Source: Melampsora larici-populina 98AG31
Taxonomy: Eukaryota > Basidiomycota > Pucciniomycetes > Pucciniales > Melampsoraceae
Assembly (NCBI RefSeq): GCF_000204055.1
Contig: NW_006768769.1
Location: forward strand, 2,462,091-2,526,090
DNA length: 64,000 nucleotides
Direction of reading: 5' to 3'
Shown: positions 34,898 through 45,644 of the stretch, piece after piece
How positions within the stretch are numbered: position 1 is the first letter of the stretch
Layout: each line of letters opens with the position of its first letter
Translations under genes and position numbers: made by a program
The notes under the pieces: model-generated
Told to the model about the DNA's origin: nothing
Database searches by the model: none
Seen by the model: only the letters and a program-made list of their open reading frames with translations

Positions 34898-36346
34898 TTA
34901 AGCACCTGGATATGGGATGGGTTTCCCATGTCTTTGCCTGCTACGATTTAACTGCTGTCTTCTTGCAGTCTCTTTTTGATAATCTACCCACATAGCATCT
35001 GCAATTGAATCTCGAAGCATTCTAGCATTGTTATTACCTTGAGTGGTACTACCATAAGGTTCTAGATTATCAGTTTGATCTTGAGTGGCAGTTTGAGTTG
35101 GATCTTGAATATCTGGCATGAAATCAGCTCCAAATTGAGGATCTTCTTCTTGTGGATCTTTCACGCGTATGAAATTATGAATATAACACATAACAGTAAC
35201 CATAGAAATCTGTATCTCTATAGTATATTGACACCCGTGAGCCATGATACTGAAGCGTTTCTTGCAGACTCCAAAAATACGTTCAATGACGTTACAAGCA
35301 CTAGCGTGTCGAAGATTGAAAAGTTCTTGTTTATTCATTGGTCTAAGATGAAAGGATGGAAATGGTGGAAAAAGATAAGAATAAGAAAAGATTGAGACTG
35401 ATGAAAAGGATGATAAAAAAAGAATGCTGACCTGAAACCCTTTTTTTCCCACTCTCGTAAATGATAACGGACTTTTCGAAAAGGAACAAGACAAGTCTTG
35501 GTGAGCGCAAAGCCAGCATCACCAAGATAGTACTTTCCTGCTGGAATTGCAAGGTCACAACTTCGAGCCAAACTCCAAAGCGCACCATCAGCCATACTTC
35601 CTTCAGCTCCAACCAATAAATAAATAAATTCCATGTTGAAATTGCACGCAGCAAGGACGTTTTGAGATGTATAGCCTTTACAATTAGAGAAAGGAATATA
35701 TTCAGAGACTGGTGGAGTGACTGGAATGTGAGTACCGTCAATTGCGCCAATGCAGTCTTCAAATTAAGGCATGAACTTGGTATTTGTAGAGAAATCTTCA
35801 GGGAGCGGTGTGTTGGCATTGGGAAGAGGAATGTATTTTCCAAGTAAATCACCATTATCAGAGATTCCCTTGACAAGGTGATTAATTATTCTAATCAAAA
35901 GAAGACATGTCAGAAGAAATTGATAGAATTTTTTTTAAAAAAAAAACTGACTTGAAAATACTATCAGCAGATCTTTGGAAACGGTTCTGAAGTTTGCGGT
36001 TTGAGAGACCCGTTATGAGAGTATAGAGTAAGAGAGCTAATTTCTCAGTCACCGTAATAAAGCGCGAGTCTACTAGGATTCCAGCATCTTGGAGGACTGA
36101 GCGTAATTCAAAGAATACGTGCTTTTGCATGCCAAGATTCTCGTAGAAGACTGATTGGTTGGGATGATTAATAAGCTCATCAATCCAAGCTTGACCACTG
36201 AGCATGGAAGTGAGGCGTGGTGTTTTGTAAAGTTGTGGAAGCAACTGTTGAATACATATCTGAGTGCCAATGCTCAGATAAGAGAACATGGCAAAATGGT
36301 GTTCTTGAGTAGCAAGAACCTTTTTAATGAAATGTAATTGTAACAA
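34898..36346 (-). pseudogene. PIF/Harbinger DDE transposase, premature stop
   Basis: Endonuclease-type transposase. The N-terminal exon (36,346 to about 35,953) contains WIDELINHP, the MQKHVFFELRSVL region and a helix-turn-helix-like stretch. It joins at an intron near 35,952-35,902 to IINHLVKGISDNGDLLGKYI. The catalytic part keeps the first Asp in DCIGAIDGTHIPV, the second in YYLGDAGFAL, and the Glu in NVIERIFGVCKKRF, with QEL FNLRHASA before it. The C-terminal tail is Gln/Asn-rich. TAA at 35,764-35,766 interrupts the frame just before the first Asp (usual residue there is aromatic, so one base change from TAT/TAC). The junction around 35,430-35,340 also does not splice cleanly in frame as I read it. 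The protein is therefore probably inactive in this copy. Confidence 0.75.
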
Positions 36347-36474
36347 TTTGTGGGTTTGGGAGTAGTGATGAACCGCAGTAGCTCTCGAAACAGATCAAGG
36401 ACGGTGCTGGATTGCACTCGAAGTCCTGTGGTGTGAGGACATCGCAAGTCAATTGCTATGAAAGTTGTTTGTAG

Positions 36475-36525
36475 GTGAACGACAATGACGACGAAGGTCT
36501 TTAATGACCGTTTTGGTTTTTTTAT
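36475..36525 (+). repeat. Flanking direct repeat, left copy
   Basis: AGGTGAACGACAATGACGAC, then GGTCTTTAATGACCGTT, is repeated in the same orientation with several changes at 37,217-37,262, just beyond the right end of the 676-base element. This is too long for a simple target duplication. Confidence 0.6.
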
Positions 36526-36539
36526 GAAGCTTGTTTGTA

Positions 36540-37215
36540 CACCACGGGGTAACTTTTCGTTGGAATACCAGCGAAACGTTGGTCGTGTCAAAATCTGGCC
36601 AAACGCTCGGCGAAATCCCAGCGTTCGACCAGATTTTGGCTGGTACGGCTATACCAGCTGATTTCCGGTCAAAAGCTGGGATTTTGGCCACAAATCAGCT
36701 GGTACGCCGGCTGGTCGGCCTGGCGAGAGGTCGACCAGTCTTTTGGCGAGCAGAAGACGGTAAGAGGAAATGTCTTCAAGGAACTTGAAACCGGAGGCTG
36801 TGAAGTTAAGGTCCGGTTTTCACAATTGCCTCCATAGACGTGGTTGTAGCCTTCCCTTTTTTATTCTGACAGCGGGAGAGCTCCCAGAATCCATTCTTTG
36901 GTCTGGGAACTCCTCCACATCTTCCTCAGCATTGATGCCTTAACCCACCAGGGGTGGATGGCGTGGCTATGGGAGGGAACGAAGAGGTTCCCTCGATCAG
37001 CTCCCCGATGATCGGCACATAAACTTCGCTCGGAAACATCTCCTCAGAAACGGTCTGTAGGCCGCCAGATGGCTTGTCTAACGGCGGTAAGGCGATCTCG
37101 CCGTTCGACCGCCGCGCCACTGACCATCTGGCGGCGAGCGTCCACCACCAAGCAAATCTCGCCGTTCGGCGGTATTCCATGACCGCCATCAGATGGTATG
37201 AATTACCCCGTGGTG
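36540..37215. mobile_element. 676-base non-autonomous element with CACCACGGGG ends
   Basis: Left end CACCACGGGGTAA at 36,540; right end the complement, ending 37,215; TA on both sides (36,538-36,539 and 37,216-37,217). The interior is GC-rich with repeated GCCGTTCGAC / CGGTCGACC-like words and no protein. The ends match those of the 7.5-kb element, so the same transposase probably mobilises it (inference). Confidence 0.72.
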
Positions 37216-37309
37216 TAGGTGAACGAGAAGAACGATAAGAATGGTCTTTAATGACCGTTCGATTCTTTTTGGGGAAGACAATCGATCAGATTGTATTTCA
37301 TCATTATCG

Positions 37310-37382
37310 TTACCGAACAGCGATATGATCAAAGGAGGTCAACAGACGTCTGTTGACCTCCGTTTGGATTTCTGTTCGGTAA
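37310..37382. repeat. Nested palindrome with a perfect 28-base core
   Basis: Positions 37,334-37,361 form a perfect 28-base palindrome centred on CAGACGTCTG. Around it, TTACCGAACAG (37,310-37,320) and CTGTTCGGTAA (37,372-37,382) form a second pair of arms. It lies in the 194-base strip between two transposon ends. Confidence 0.85.
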
Positions 37383-37877
37383 TCTCAATTCCCGAAATAC
37401 GAATATCTCTACACCACGGGTGCGTCCTGACCGCCTGCGGGCTGGCCGAGTCGGCCGTCCGCAGGCGGCCTGCCTCTACGCAGTGAACGGCCGCCCCGCG
37501 CTGGTCAGTGAGGGAGCGCCGACGAGACGCAAAATACACGCCCATGGGCGGCCTTCCTGGCAGCCACTTTCCAAGCTCCAGACGCTGGATATCCTGCCGG
37601 CAGGCGGCCTACAATGCTACACAGTGGCCTTGCGGCGGCCGACCAGTCAGAATCCTGGAGCCGAATGGAGCTCAGGAACGGAGATGGGTCTCAGGCAGGC
37701 GCGGGCACGCGATATCTCGTTGATTATGACACATAAGGCCTTGTTTCTTCAAGGATGCATTTCCGCAATAAGATAAGAAAGAGAGACAATTGGAACTACA
37801 GGCTAATTCGCATTGAAACAAAGACAGTATTGAAAAGACATCTTGAAAGATGAACAGAACAAAACACGCGTGGTTCA

Positions 37878-39852
37878 TCATTCATCAGCAGCGGCGGGTT
37901 GGGGTTCCATGGTGTTCATTTCCACCTCGACCTCCCCGTCGCTGGGCAATGCAAAATTCACTTGGGCAGGAATGTCCGTGAAGCGAACATTTCCTTCAAA
38001 CAAAGCGCAATCCTGATTGTAGACCAGTTTATAGAACCTGTTCGGTTCAAGCCAAAACAAATGGTCAGTTGGTAATGCAGAAAAAAAAGACACCATGAAA
38101 GAATGAAATAATGCAGACTTACGCCGTAGTGTAAAGTGGCCCACGCTCGCGCATCTTTCGCAGTTGTTGGTCAACACGTGCCCAAATGTTGCCACCACCC
38201 CGAACGACTCGCATCGCTTCGCGACGCTGTGAAATGGAGAATGGAGAGGAAACACAATGTGTTTAACATATAGTGTTTCTGCTAAGTAGGTGGATGAGTA
38301 TACAAGCGGGATGCCACTGACAAGATATGCCACGCGCAGACGATGACCCCAACTCAATTGGCTCCATAGGGCATCTGCGTCCAGGCTTTCTGGGTTAGTG
38401 TTGCATTGATCGGCAATCTAGAAAAGCAATATGATGGTCAAAAACTTCATAAAGGATGTGTGTAGAGGGAGAGAGGTAGAATTACGCGATGGACAAGCTT
38501 CTTGATGTTTGGGACAGTGGCGGTGATTGGGCTCGGATCTCGTGGGTTTCGAATGTTTGTCAGAACCTGCTCAGCAGCATGAGATAGAGAAGTTATCAAA
38601 CAAAAAGTTGTAAAAGGCAGATCGAAAACTGAAACACACCAGGAGATGCATTTTCTCTCTTGCATGCTTGCCAGCGTCCTTGACCAATTTGTTGTAAACC
38701 TTCCCAGCTGGAACATCCTGGAACCCATCGATTGTAGGAGGTAGGTGTTGGACTACCCATTGGCCACCAATGGCCTGAACTCTTTGCTGTACGGGCAAAC
38801 CAAAGCATAAGTAAGATGATAATGGGCTGGTTGAGCTCAAACAAACACGGACCTTGATGGTGTTAAAAAGGGATCTTTGTAGTACATTTCCATCAACCTG
38901 GATGGCAGTATAAGCCTCGAGGCCAGCTTCGCCAACAAGCGCGTAGGCCAACTGATAAACCCGCTCCTATCATTATAGAGAGATCATTTAATCGAGAAGG
39001 AGAGATAAGAGAAAAAGGTGTTAAAGTCGTTTGAAAATCAATCAATGATGGTCGCAGACGGAAACGGATCCAGAAGATACAGTTGATCCTTCAACCAAAC
39101 CCACCTTTAAAGCAATCGAGACTGCCCAGGGAGCAGCTGGGGTGGCGGTGGGCACTCGGTTGGCCCCTAGACCAGGAGAGGTCGCTGGAGAGTCGGATCC
39201 AGCAGACAAGTCGGCCAATGTCGCAGTAAGTTGATCAACCTTGTTGGACAAGGTGACGACTTGTTGGCGAGATGACACGGAGGAAACCGTGTCGTTAACC
39301 TCGTACACCTTGTTCGACAAGATCGATGTAGCGTCCGCTAATTGATCAATCCGGCTGGACATCGTCTCAAATTGGGAGACTTTGTTGGACAAATTGCCAA
39401 GCTCTTGCAAGATCTTTTCAAGGATCGGGTTGATTGGGCTTGTCTGGATGAATGAAATCAAGTGATGGTCTCATCGATTAAAATTATATTCACGGTCAGT
39501 TGATTTGATTCAACTTACCTCAGTACGCGCCGGTTCACGACGAAACAAACCAGAAGAGCCTCCTCCCATTGTATCGTTAAAGACATCTGGGGAACTATCA
39601 CCACCAGCACCTGTTGAGATGAAGTCAGCAATCGAATTAATGCGAATAAAGACCGAATCAAGTACCTCGCTTGTTTTGATTATTCAACCCTCGCAAGGTC
39701 CCCGAGGCCTCGGTTTGGCCAAGGAGATTGTCTAAATACAATGCGAACAAAGAGTTGTCAAGATTGACGTCAAGAAAAGAACATGAAAGATTCTGCTTAC
39801 TGAGGGACGGAGACGATGAGCCATAAGGGTGGAAACGAGTGTTTTGAGACAT
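37878..39852 (-). CDS. Coiled-coil partner protein of the 7.5-kb element
   Basis: Multi-exon gene beginning MSQNTRFHPYGSSSPSLS and ending EPQPAAADE at 37,878. After a Ser-rich N-terminus, the exon at 39,461-39,042 encodes a heptad-type coiled coil (ILQELGNLSNKVSQFETMSS ... IDQLADATSILSNKV ... VVTLSNKVDQLTATLADL). Following exons encode a helical, Trp-containing domain (YALVGEAGLEAYTAIQVDG, QRVQAIGGQWVVQHLPPTID, VPAGKVYNKLVKDAGKHARE, LWSQLSWGHRLRVAYLVSG, REAMRVVRGGGNIWARVDQQ). No known family is recognised. Its location inside the transposon, in the same direction as the transposase-like gene, suggests an accessory DNA-binding or assembly protein. Exon ends after 39,042 are approximate. Confidence 0.6.
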
Positions 39853-40258
39853 TTTAAGTTTGATGAATGAATGTTATGAACACGAGTGAAAGTTGATTGG
39901 GCAAGAGACTTGTGAAAACAGGCGTTCTGGAAGAGAGGACTTTGCGAAAACCATGAAGAAGATGTGCCTTTTGAGTCGCCCCTGGGTAAACCCAGGGGGA
40001 CCACCCAGGGGCTTCATGCAGCGCGTCCTCGCGTGGTTTCTCACCAGTGGGACCATGTTCTGACCAATCAAGCGAGTTTGCGATGGAAAACTCGTTTGAT
40101 TGGTCAATCATGCTCAATCACTCAAGAGTCGACGCGTCCTCACTCGCATTCTTTGCGCACTTCGATGCGTCAAAACAATTGACAAACGAGCGAGTCTTCA
40201 TTGGGGCGCTTCTGGAAACAAAGGAGACAGAGACAAAAAGAACAAAAGGGACACATGT

Positions 40259-43200
40259 TCAATCCAGCTCATCAACTTCATCAAGTTCTTCCACCATGTT
40301 CATTTCATCGAGTTGATCTTCTTCATCTTCTTCGGATGAATCATGAACTGCTTCTTGCATTCTTGCTTTTCCTTTTCCTTTGCCGCCTTTCTTTGCACTC
40401 GCTTTGTTAGTTGAGCCTTTCTTCATTTGGTGTTCTTTGACCGGAACAGAATCCCATACTTCCATTCCCTCACGAACTGAATCCTTGAGTTCTTCTGGTG
40501 TCATCTGTCGAAGAGTCATGGCAGCCACGTCACGGTGGATTTGGGCCGAGTATTGGCTCGCGCTGTTAAGAATGAACTTGTCGGTCGTTACGTGACAGAG
40601 ATCACTGATCTTGATCGTGGTTTCCCTCCTCTCGATCCGCTGGTTTCTTGCGAGAGTCACTCGACATGAGGCCTCGTGACAATTATGTTGAACATTGAGG
40701 ATGCAATGTATATCCTACAAAGGATGTAAAAAAGTCTCAGTATAAATATTTGCATTTGAGATCTTAGAAATCCGCACCTGAATATTAACCCATTTCCACT
40801 CATCCAAACGATTGATCTCCCGCATGCCATAATAAGGGTTGACCTCACCTCGCTGGGTTAATTGAACAAAAAGTAATGTTTTGGAACCACTTTCGGAGTG
40901 TGGGTGCCAAATCGCAGATACTTGGACTAGTTCGCAGCGATCAAAGACCTAGGCAGCGCTCGAACTCAGTGCCAGTCAGTGTTGAAAAAGCTCACACGGC
41001 TTACCTTCACAAAATCAGCCACTTCGACCTTTTGCCCATTCAACAAGGTGACACTGAGAATCTTCTCCCATGACGCTTCGGGATGCCTGGTGGTCAAGAC
41101 ATCTGGAATTTCTGTTACATCTTGAACCCGCGCTGGAAAACATAACCGTCAATTTGCATTCATGATAACAAATTCCAAATAAACCCTCTTACATCCAGTA
41201 ATAAACTCAGTGGCTTTGTTGCCTTTTGGGTCGAGTCCAATGGCTTGAGATAATTCCGGCACAGTTTTCAAAAGTCCTTGTACGCTAGGCCCGGCAGTAC
41301 ATCGACCCCCAATTTCTTTGTCAAAGAAAGATGTTCCGGAAACAAGCATTCGCAACATCTGATAATTGTTGAAGGATTCCGCAATGTCGCGCCCGGGACT
41401 GAGACGGTTTGAATGAACTGAAGCTGCTCGTAATGCGCCGTTGAAAGATTCAAATTTCTGGGTCATGTATAAATGCGTCGGGCCAAAGGACTTGATGGAA
41501 TCTTTTATATGTGTTAGCATATGGAATTTGGGCTTATTGACCCATTGGGCCGAGTCCTTCATTAGTTCGTGGAGAAAAAGGGTGATTGCACGCTCCAGAT
41601 CTACCAGGTATTCTTCCACGCAGGTGATCTCGTTTTGAAAGACATGAGAGGCCAGTAAACACAGGGCGGTCCATAGGTGGCGCCTACACATTGAAATCAA
41701 ATTGAAGAAAACAAAGGGAACGGACTGAAGGATGGTCTGGAAATCTTTGCCAACCAAACTTTGAAAAAATTGAATATAAGTGTTGGGCTGTATCGGGGCG
41801 ATGTTGAGACCTTTGGTATTGAACGCGCGCCAGCGACCTGTGAGCTGAACGTGAATCTTGCTGCCTGGTTTCAAAACACCAAAAGACTTCATGGTGTCTC
41901 GAAATAGGTACTTTGCGATTCCAAGAAGTATGACATGCAAAGTTTCGACGGGGGTATCTGTATGGCCATTAAAGCCTACATCGAGATCATGAGCACAACA
42001 TCCAAATTCTAATCTTTCAAAGCAACCGGAGATCAAACCTTTGAGCCTCAACATTGGGTTGAACAAGTGATCACCCAACCAAAGGTTCAGTTCCTCGCAC
42101 ATCCGCTCGACATCAGGTCTAGCATGCAAATCGTAAGCCCCCTGGATGTTTTTCTTGAAAGTGTCCAATACGGAATCCCGAAGACCATACGTGCGCTCCT
42201 TTTGGTCCACGGTACTTCGACTGTTCGGTAATTGCGCTAAGGCCCAAATTTCGGCAGTCCTAGCGCGGGTCGTGTCCCAATCACGTTTGGGCGCACAAGC
42301 CTAAAGGAACTTGGTCAGTCATTAATGTCAAGGGTGGTACATAGGGGTCCTATCTACTTACCTGCTCACCGTCAGAATTGATACCAATAAATGCACACAC
42401 ATACTCTTCTGTCCTCTTTTCAATCATACGATCCACACGTAAAGGGCATATCCGGCAAGGAGATAATGTGTTCGCTGGGTTGGTTGTATTGCTGCTTTCC
42501 GCGTGCATGGGGCCATCTCCCAGGTGGCATAACACCACCACCATCACTAGCACTTCCTTACTTGTTGCGTGATCATAAGCAACAAAACCATTTGCGCTGC
42601 TGTCACTAACATAGAGAAACAACAACTCGTATCAACATCATTCCAGCGAAAGAGCAGAATAGCAACAGAAGAGAACTTTGAGTGAGTCTTGGACTTACTT
42701 AATATCGTCGACTACCTCATCCATCAAGTCTAGCGCGGATGCACAGTTTGAAGTCGCAAGAAAGTGTATATTGTACTCTTGGTTCGTCATCTTCGGAGGT
42801 AGACCAGATAAGGTAAAAAAAACGCTCATATGTTTGTTCCATTTTTTGGAAACGTTGCCAGACGTATCGTCGGAGTACAATGTGATCGGCACATGCTTAA
42901 TGGTGCGGCCATCGGCTCTCGCGCGCCATGGGTTTTCCATAGGTAGTGGATTGAATGCACCCAAAGGAATTTTCTCTGGAAGGAGATAAAACAAACATCA
43001 ATAGGTATTTTTCACTGGAACATTCAAGAAGGGCACATACGATATAGGTATTGACCGCAAACATCTTTGAGGCAACGCCCTTCATCCACCTCAATTTGCT
43101 GAGCAGTTCTCCAGAACTCAGTAAGAGAGACGGTTAAAAAAACAGTCGAATCAAAAGTTGGCTCTGGAGGGATATAAATTTGGTACATGATTGGGTAATG

Positions 43201-44466
43201 GGGGTCTGGAGTTACAGTGGCTGGAAGGCATTTGGCCTTCAATACACCTCCTTGTTGATAAAAGAATGCCGGGACAACAATCTGATCTGAGAAAATTTGA
43301 ACAGGTTCATATATGTAATAGTGAACGTGATTGGAGGAGACCATTTGGACTCTGAGATCCTTATCAAATCCCTCTCGCCACTTCTCACTCTGGGATAACC
43401 GGTTGATTGGATCATTTTGATCCACAGGTTTTTCGGGTACAGCAATCAGATGTGGGCTGATCAACGGGTTGGCTAGCTCCTGTGGAATGCAAAATAGCAC
43501 TGTCAGCTCATGTATGTGACCTTTTGTGCAAAAGATCACAGAATACTTGCGTTGGCGATGATTGTCTTGACTTTCAAGCCAAAAAGTGGCATTCCTGATG
43601 GACTCGTACGTTCAGAGACGGAAAGCCCCATTTGCTTCTTTAAACGTTTGCATAAAGCACGCAAAGCGCCCCATTCTGGGAGTCGGACTTCACAAATTCG
43701 CAAAATAGAGCGAATTCGGTGGTATTGTGATCTTGATAGGATGTTTCTTGTGGATCCGACAATCAACAATGCAACGACATGCTGAGATAGGAACTGGAGT
43801 CAGTAAGAGTATTGACATCTTGTCAGACCCAATTTGAGTTTGCAGACTTGCCTCTTTCTTTCGGAACGGGTACCAGTCATTGCTCTCCTGGATGTGAGCA
43901 TCTCGTAAATCTGCCTCAAGTGCCGCATCATCCATCGCCTCGTTGGCTTCCTCATCCCACACATTGAGCCCCATCGCCCTGACAGCTTCGGCAAGCGTGT
44001 TGTCATTGATCTCAAGCTCGGAATCTTCTGGATTGCTCGCTTGTTCTTTCTCCGCACCCAGAAATTCAATGGCTCGCACAATTGACAGGGGAGAGGGGGG
44101 TCGTTCGGGGGTATCTGAGCGAGGGGCTGGATCTTCCGTGTCCATGAAGGCGTCTGCAAGTGGAGGTGGGTCATTGTTTGGGAGCGGGTTTTGATTCGCT
44201 AGACCAGGGAGTATTTCGTTTTGATTGGCGTTGAGAGCGTCAAAACAGGCAGCTTTGTTGAGATGGCTCTTGGTCAACATATGAGCGGCGTACGACTTCA
44301 TGGGACGCTTCCCACAAACTAAACACAGAAAAAGCGGCGCAGAGGTGTCCGAGGACAGAGATTTAAAATCTAAAAAGATGGAAATGTCAGAGTTGCGATC
44401 GGTGAAGACGACGAAGGAGAGGACTGGGAGAGGAGACAAACAGCGATCGTGTATGATTCCAGCCAT
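40259..44466 (-). CDS. C2H2-finger, Plavaka/CACTA-like transposase protein
   Basis: Long multi-exon gene starting MAGIIHDRC at 44,466 and ending with the acidic tail DEVDELD at 40,259. Parts in order: an N-terminal zinc finger (C-x2-C-x10-H-x5-H: CLVCGKRP ... AAHMLTKSH); an acidic linker; RLSQSEKWREGFDKDLRVQM; a region with VPITLYSDDTSGNVSKKWNK and SVFFTLSGLPPKMTNQEY; MVVVLCHLGDGPMHAESSNT; a Cys pair (CRICPLR); DTPVETLHVILLGIAKYLFR; then PKFHMLTHIKDSIKSFGPTH, QKFESFNGALRAASVHSN and GRDIAESFNNYQMLRMLVSG. C-terminal exons encode VQHNCHEASC, a basic KKGGKGKGKA stretch and the acidic tail. The order and the FGP/ESFN/DIA motifs resemble Plavaka-type transposases of basidiomycetes. The large exon at 42,210-41,149 is uninterrupted, and no stop was noticed in the exons inspected, so this copy may be active. 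Confidence 0.65.
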
Positions 44467-44881
44467 TTGCAAATTGATGTGGTGGGTTTTGTGTGAGTGG
44501 TCTGATCGGGGATTGGTGGACTTTTTATGTGGACTGTGGTCTGAAAGGAGATCGGAGATCAGAGACTTTTGTGCTTTTGTGCGAGGTGAGTGACTTTTGC
44601 AATGTTCTGAATTCGAAAATACGGCCGAGGGGCCTTGAAGCGGCAACCGGCAGGCCAACCGGAGACGGAAGTGGGGCGACAGATGCCTGCAGCCTGCAGG
44701 CAGACCGGAAGCGGTCTCCAGATTGTTGATAGATCGCCTGCCGGTCGATCTATCATTGCGGCTCGGACTCCCACCAAGACTGGCCTGGGGCCATCCGGGA
44801 TCGACCCGCTGGCTGACGTGAGGCCAGGTTCAGACCCGACCTTTCACAGATCACTTTTCGGCCCAGGATCCCCCCGTGGTG

Positions 44882-45286
44882 TAGTATATGCAGCACGTTC
44901 GGACTCCAGCCTCAGACTGTTTTTTAAGTGCTTATTGGCTTTTATTGCGTACAACATTAATGAGACAAGTTAAAATTAAGAAAGACTAGTATCCCTTGGG
45001 AAATCGGTCATCTAGTCAAGCAACGGACATCGTTATCTTTTCATACATTAGAGAATATTCTTTTTTTTGTCTATTTTGATTGCGGGAACACAGCCGATAC
45101 ACAGTTCTGAGACTGAGCTCCAAACAGCGCCATTGTGGTGTCCGCCAGCGAGCGGACCGCTTTGCGGTCCATTTCGCAGTTGAAGATTCACCGTGAGTCG
45201 TGCACTGTCTGCAAATTCAAATGATTCACACGACTTGAGATAATTCGGACTTCGTGTGAAAAGAGGTGCGTAATTTGAAACCCTCA
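44882..45286. other. Spacer between transposons
   Basis: No gene. Contains short inverted words around GAGCGGACCGC/GCGGTCC near 45,150. It may be part of whatever sequence received the 7.5-kb insertion. Confidence 0.4.
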
Positions 45287-45641
45287 GAGCATCCACAGTG
45301 GTGGGCTCCAAATCGGGGCTCCAAATCGAGCGAATTCAAATTTGGTGGGGCCCCAAATCAATCCGGATGCAGTCGTTCGGACTTCAAAAGTGTAGATTCT
45401 ATGTGTTTACACACACTTTGAGATTGGTATGCGTGGGCTTACATGTGTGAGGTATGCGATTGAACAAGTGCGGGAATTTGGAGCCCGGCTTTTTGTTGCC
45501 AAATATGTAGCCCAAAGCTCGAAATTTGAAGCCGGCTACAAAAAAAATTGGCGATGGGGACTGCCATTGCACCAAAAAATCGGGGCTCAGTCACCAAATT
45601 TGGCGATAGCCCCGATTTGGAGCCCACCACTGTGGATGCTC
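45287..45641. mobile_element. 355-base MITE with TCA target duplication
   Basis: Terminal inverted repeats of about 34 bases start GAGCATCCACAGTGGTGGGC and continue TCCAAATCGGGGCT; both ends are flanked by the direct repeat TCA (45,284-45,286 and 45,642-45,644). A 3-base duplication and a G-start end fit a PIF/Harbinger-type MITE. Non-coding. Confidence 0.85.
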
Positions 45642-45644
45642 TCA

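Larger units (their letters stand above)
31690..36474. mobile_element. PIF/Harbinger-type transposon (right end not located)
   Basis: Begins GGGCCCGTTCGGTTCG after a TTA trinucleotide (31,687-31,689), matching the 3-base TWA target preference of PIF/Harbinger elements. It carries the two genes typical of the superfamily: a Myb/SANT-like protein on plus (32,773-34,452) and a DDE transposase on minus (34,898 to about 36,346), convergent. The same 16-base start occurs at 63,356, so it is a repeated end. I could not find a matching right end; it may be lost or displaced by the insertions at 36,540 and 37,412. The end coordinate is approximate. Confidence 0.75.
37412..44881. mobile_element. 7.5-kb two-gene DNA transposon with CACCACGGG ends (Plavaka/CACTA-like)
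   Basis: Left end CACCACGGG at 37,412, right end CCCGTGGTG at 44,881, flanked by TA on both sides (37,410-37,411 and 44,882-44,883). The strict inverted repeat is only about 9 bases, but both subterminal regions (37.42-37.67 and 44.63-44.87 kb) are GC-rich and packed with short direct and inverted repeats such as GGCGGCC and CCTGCAGG-type words, as in CACTA-related elements. It holds two minus-strand genes. The first 566 bases of another copy are at 63,435-64,000. Assignment to Plavaka/CACTA rests on protein resemblance from memory and on the CAC-start termini. Confidence 0.7.

Noticed and set aside
44493..44973. Several overlapping frames at the right end of the 7.5-kb element
   Set aside because: They fall in subterminal GC-rich repeats and recur only because the element is duplicated at 63.4 kb.
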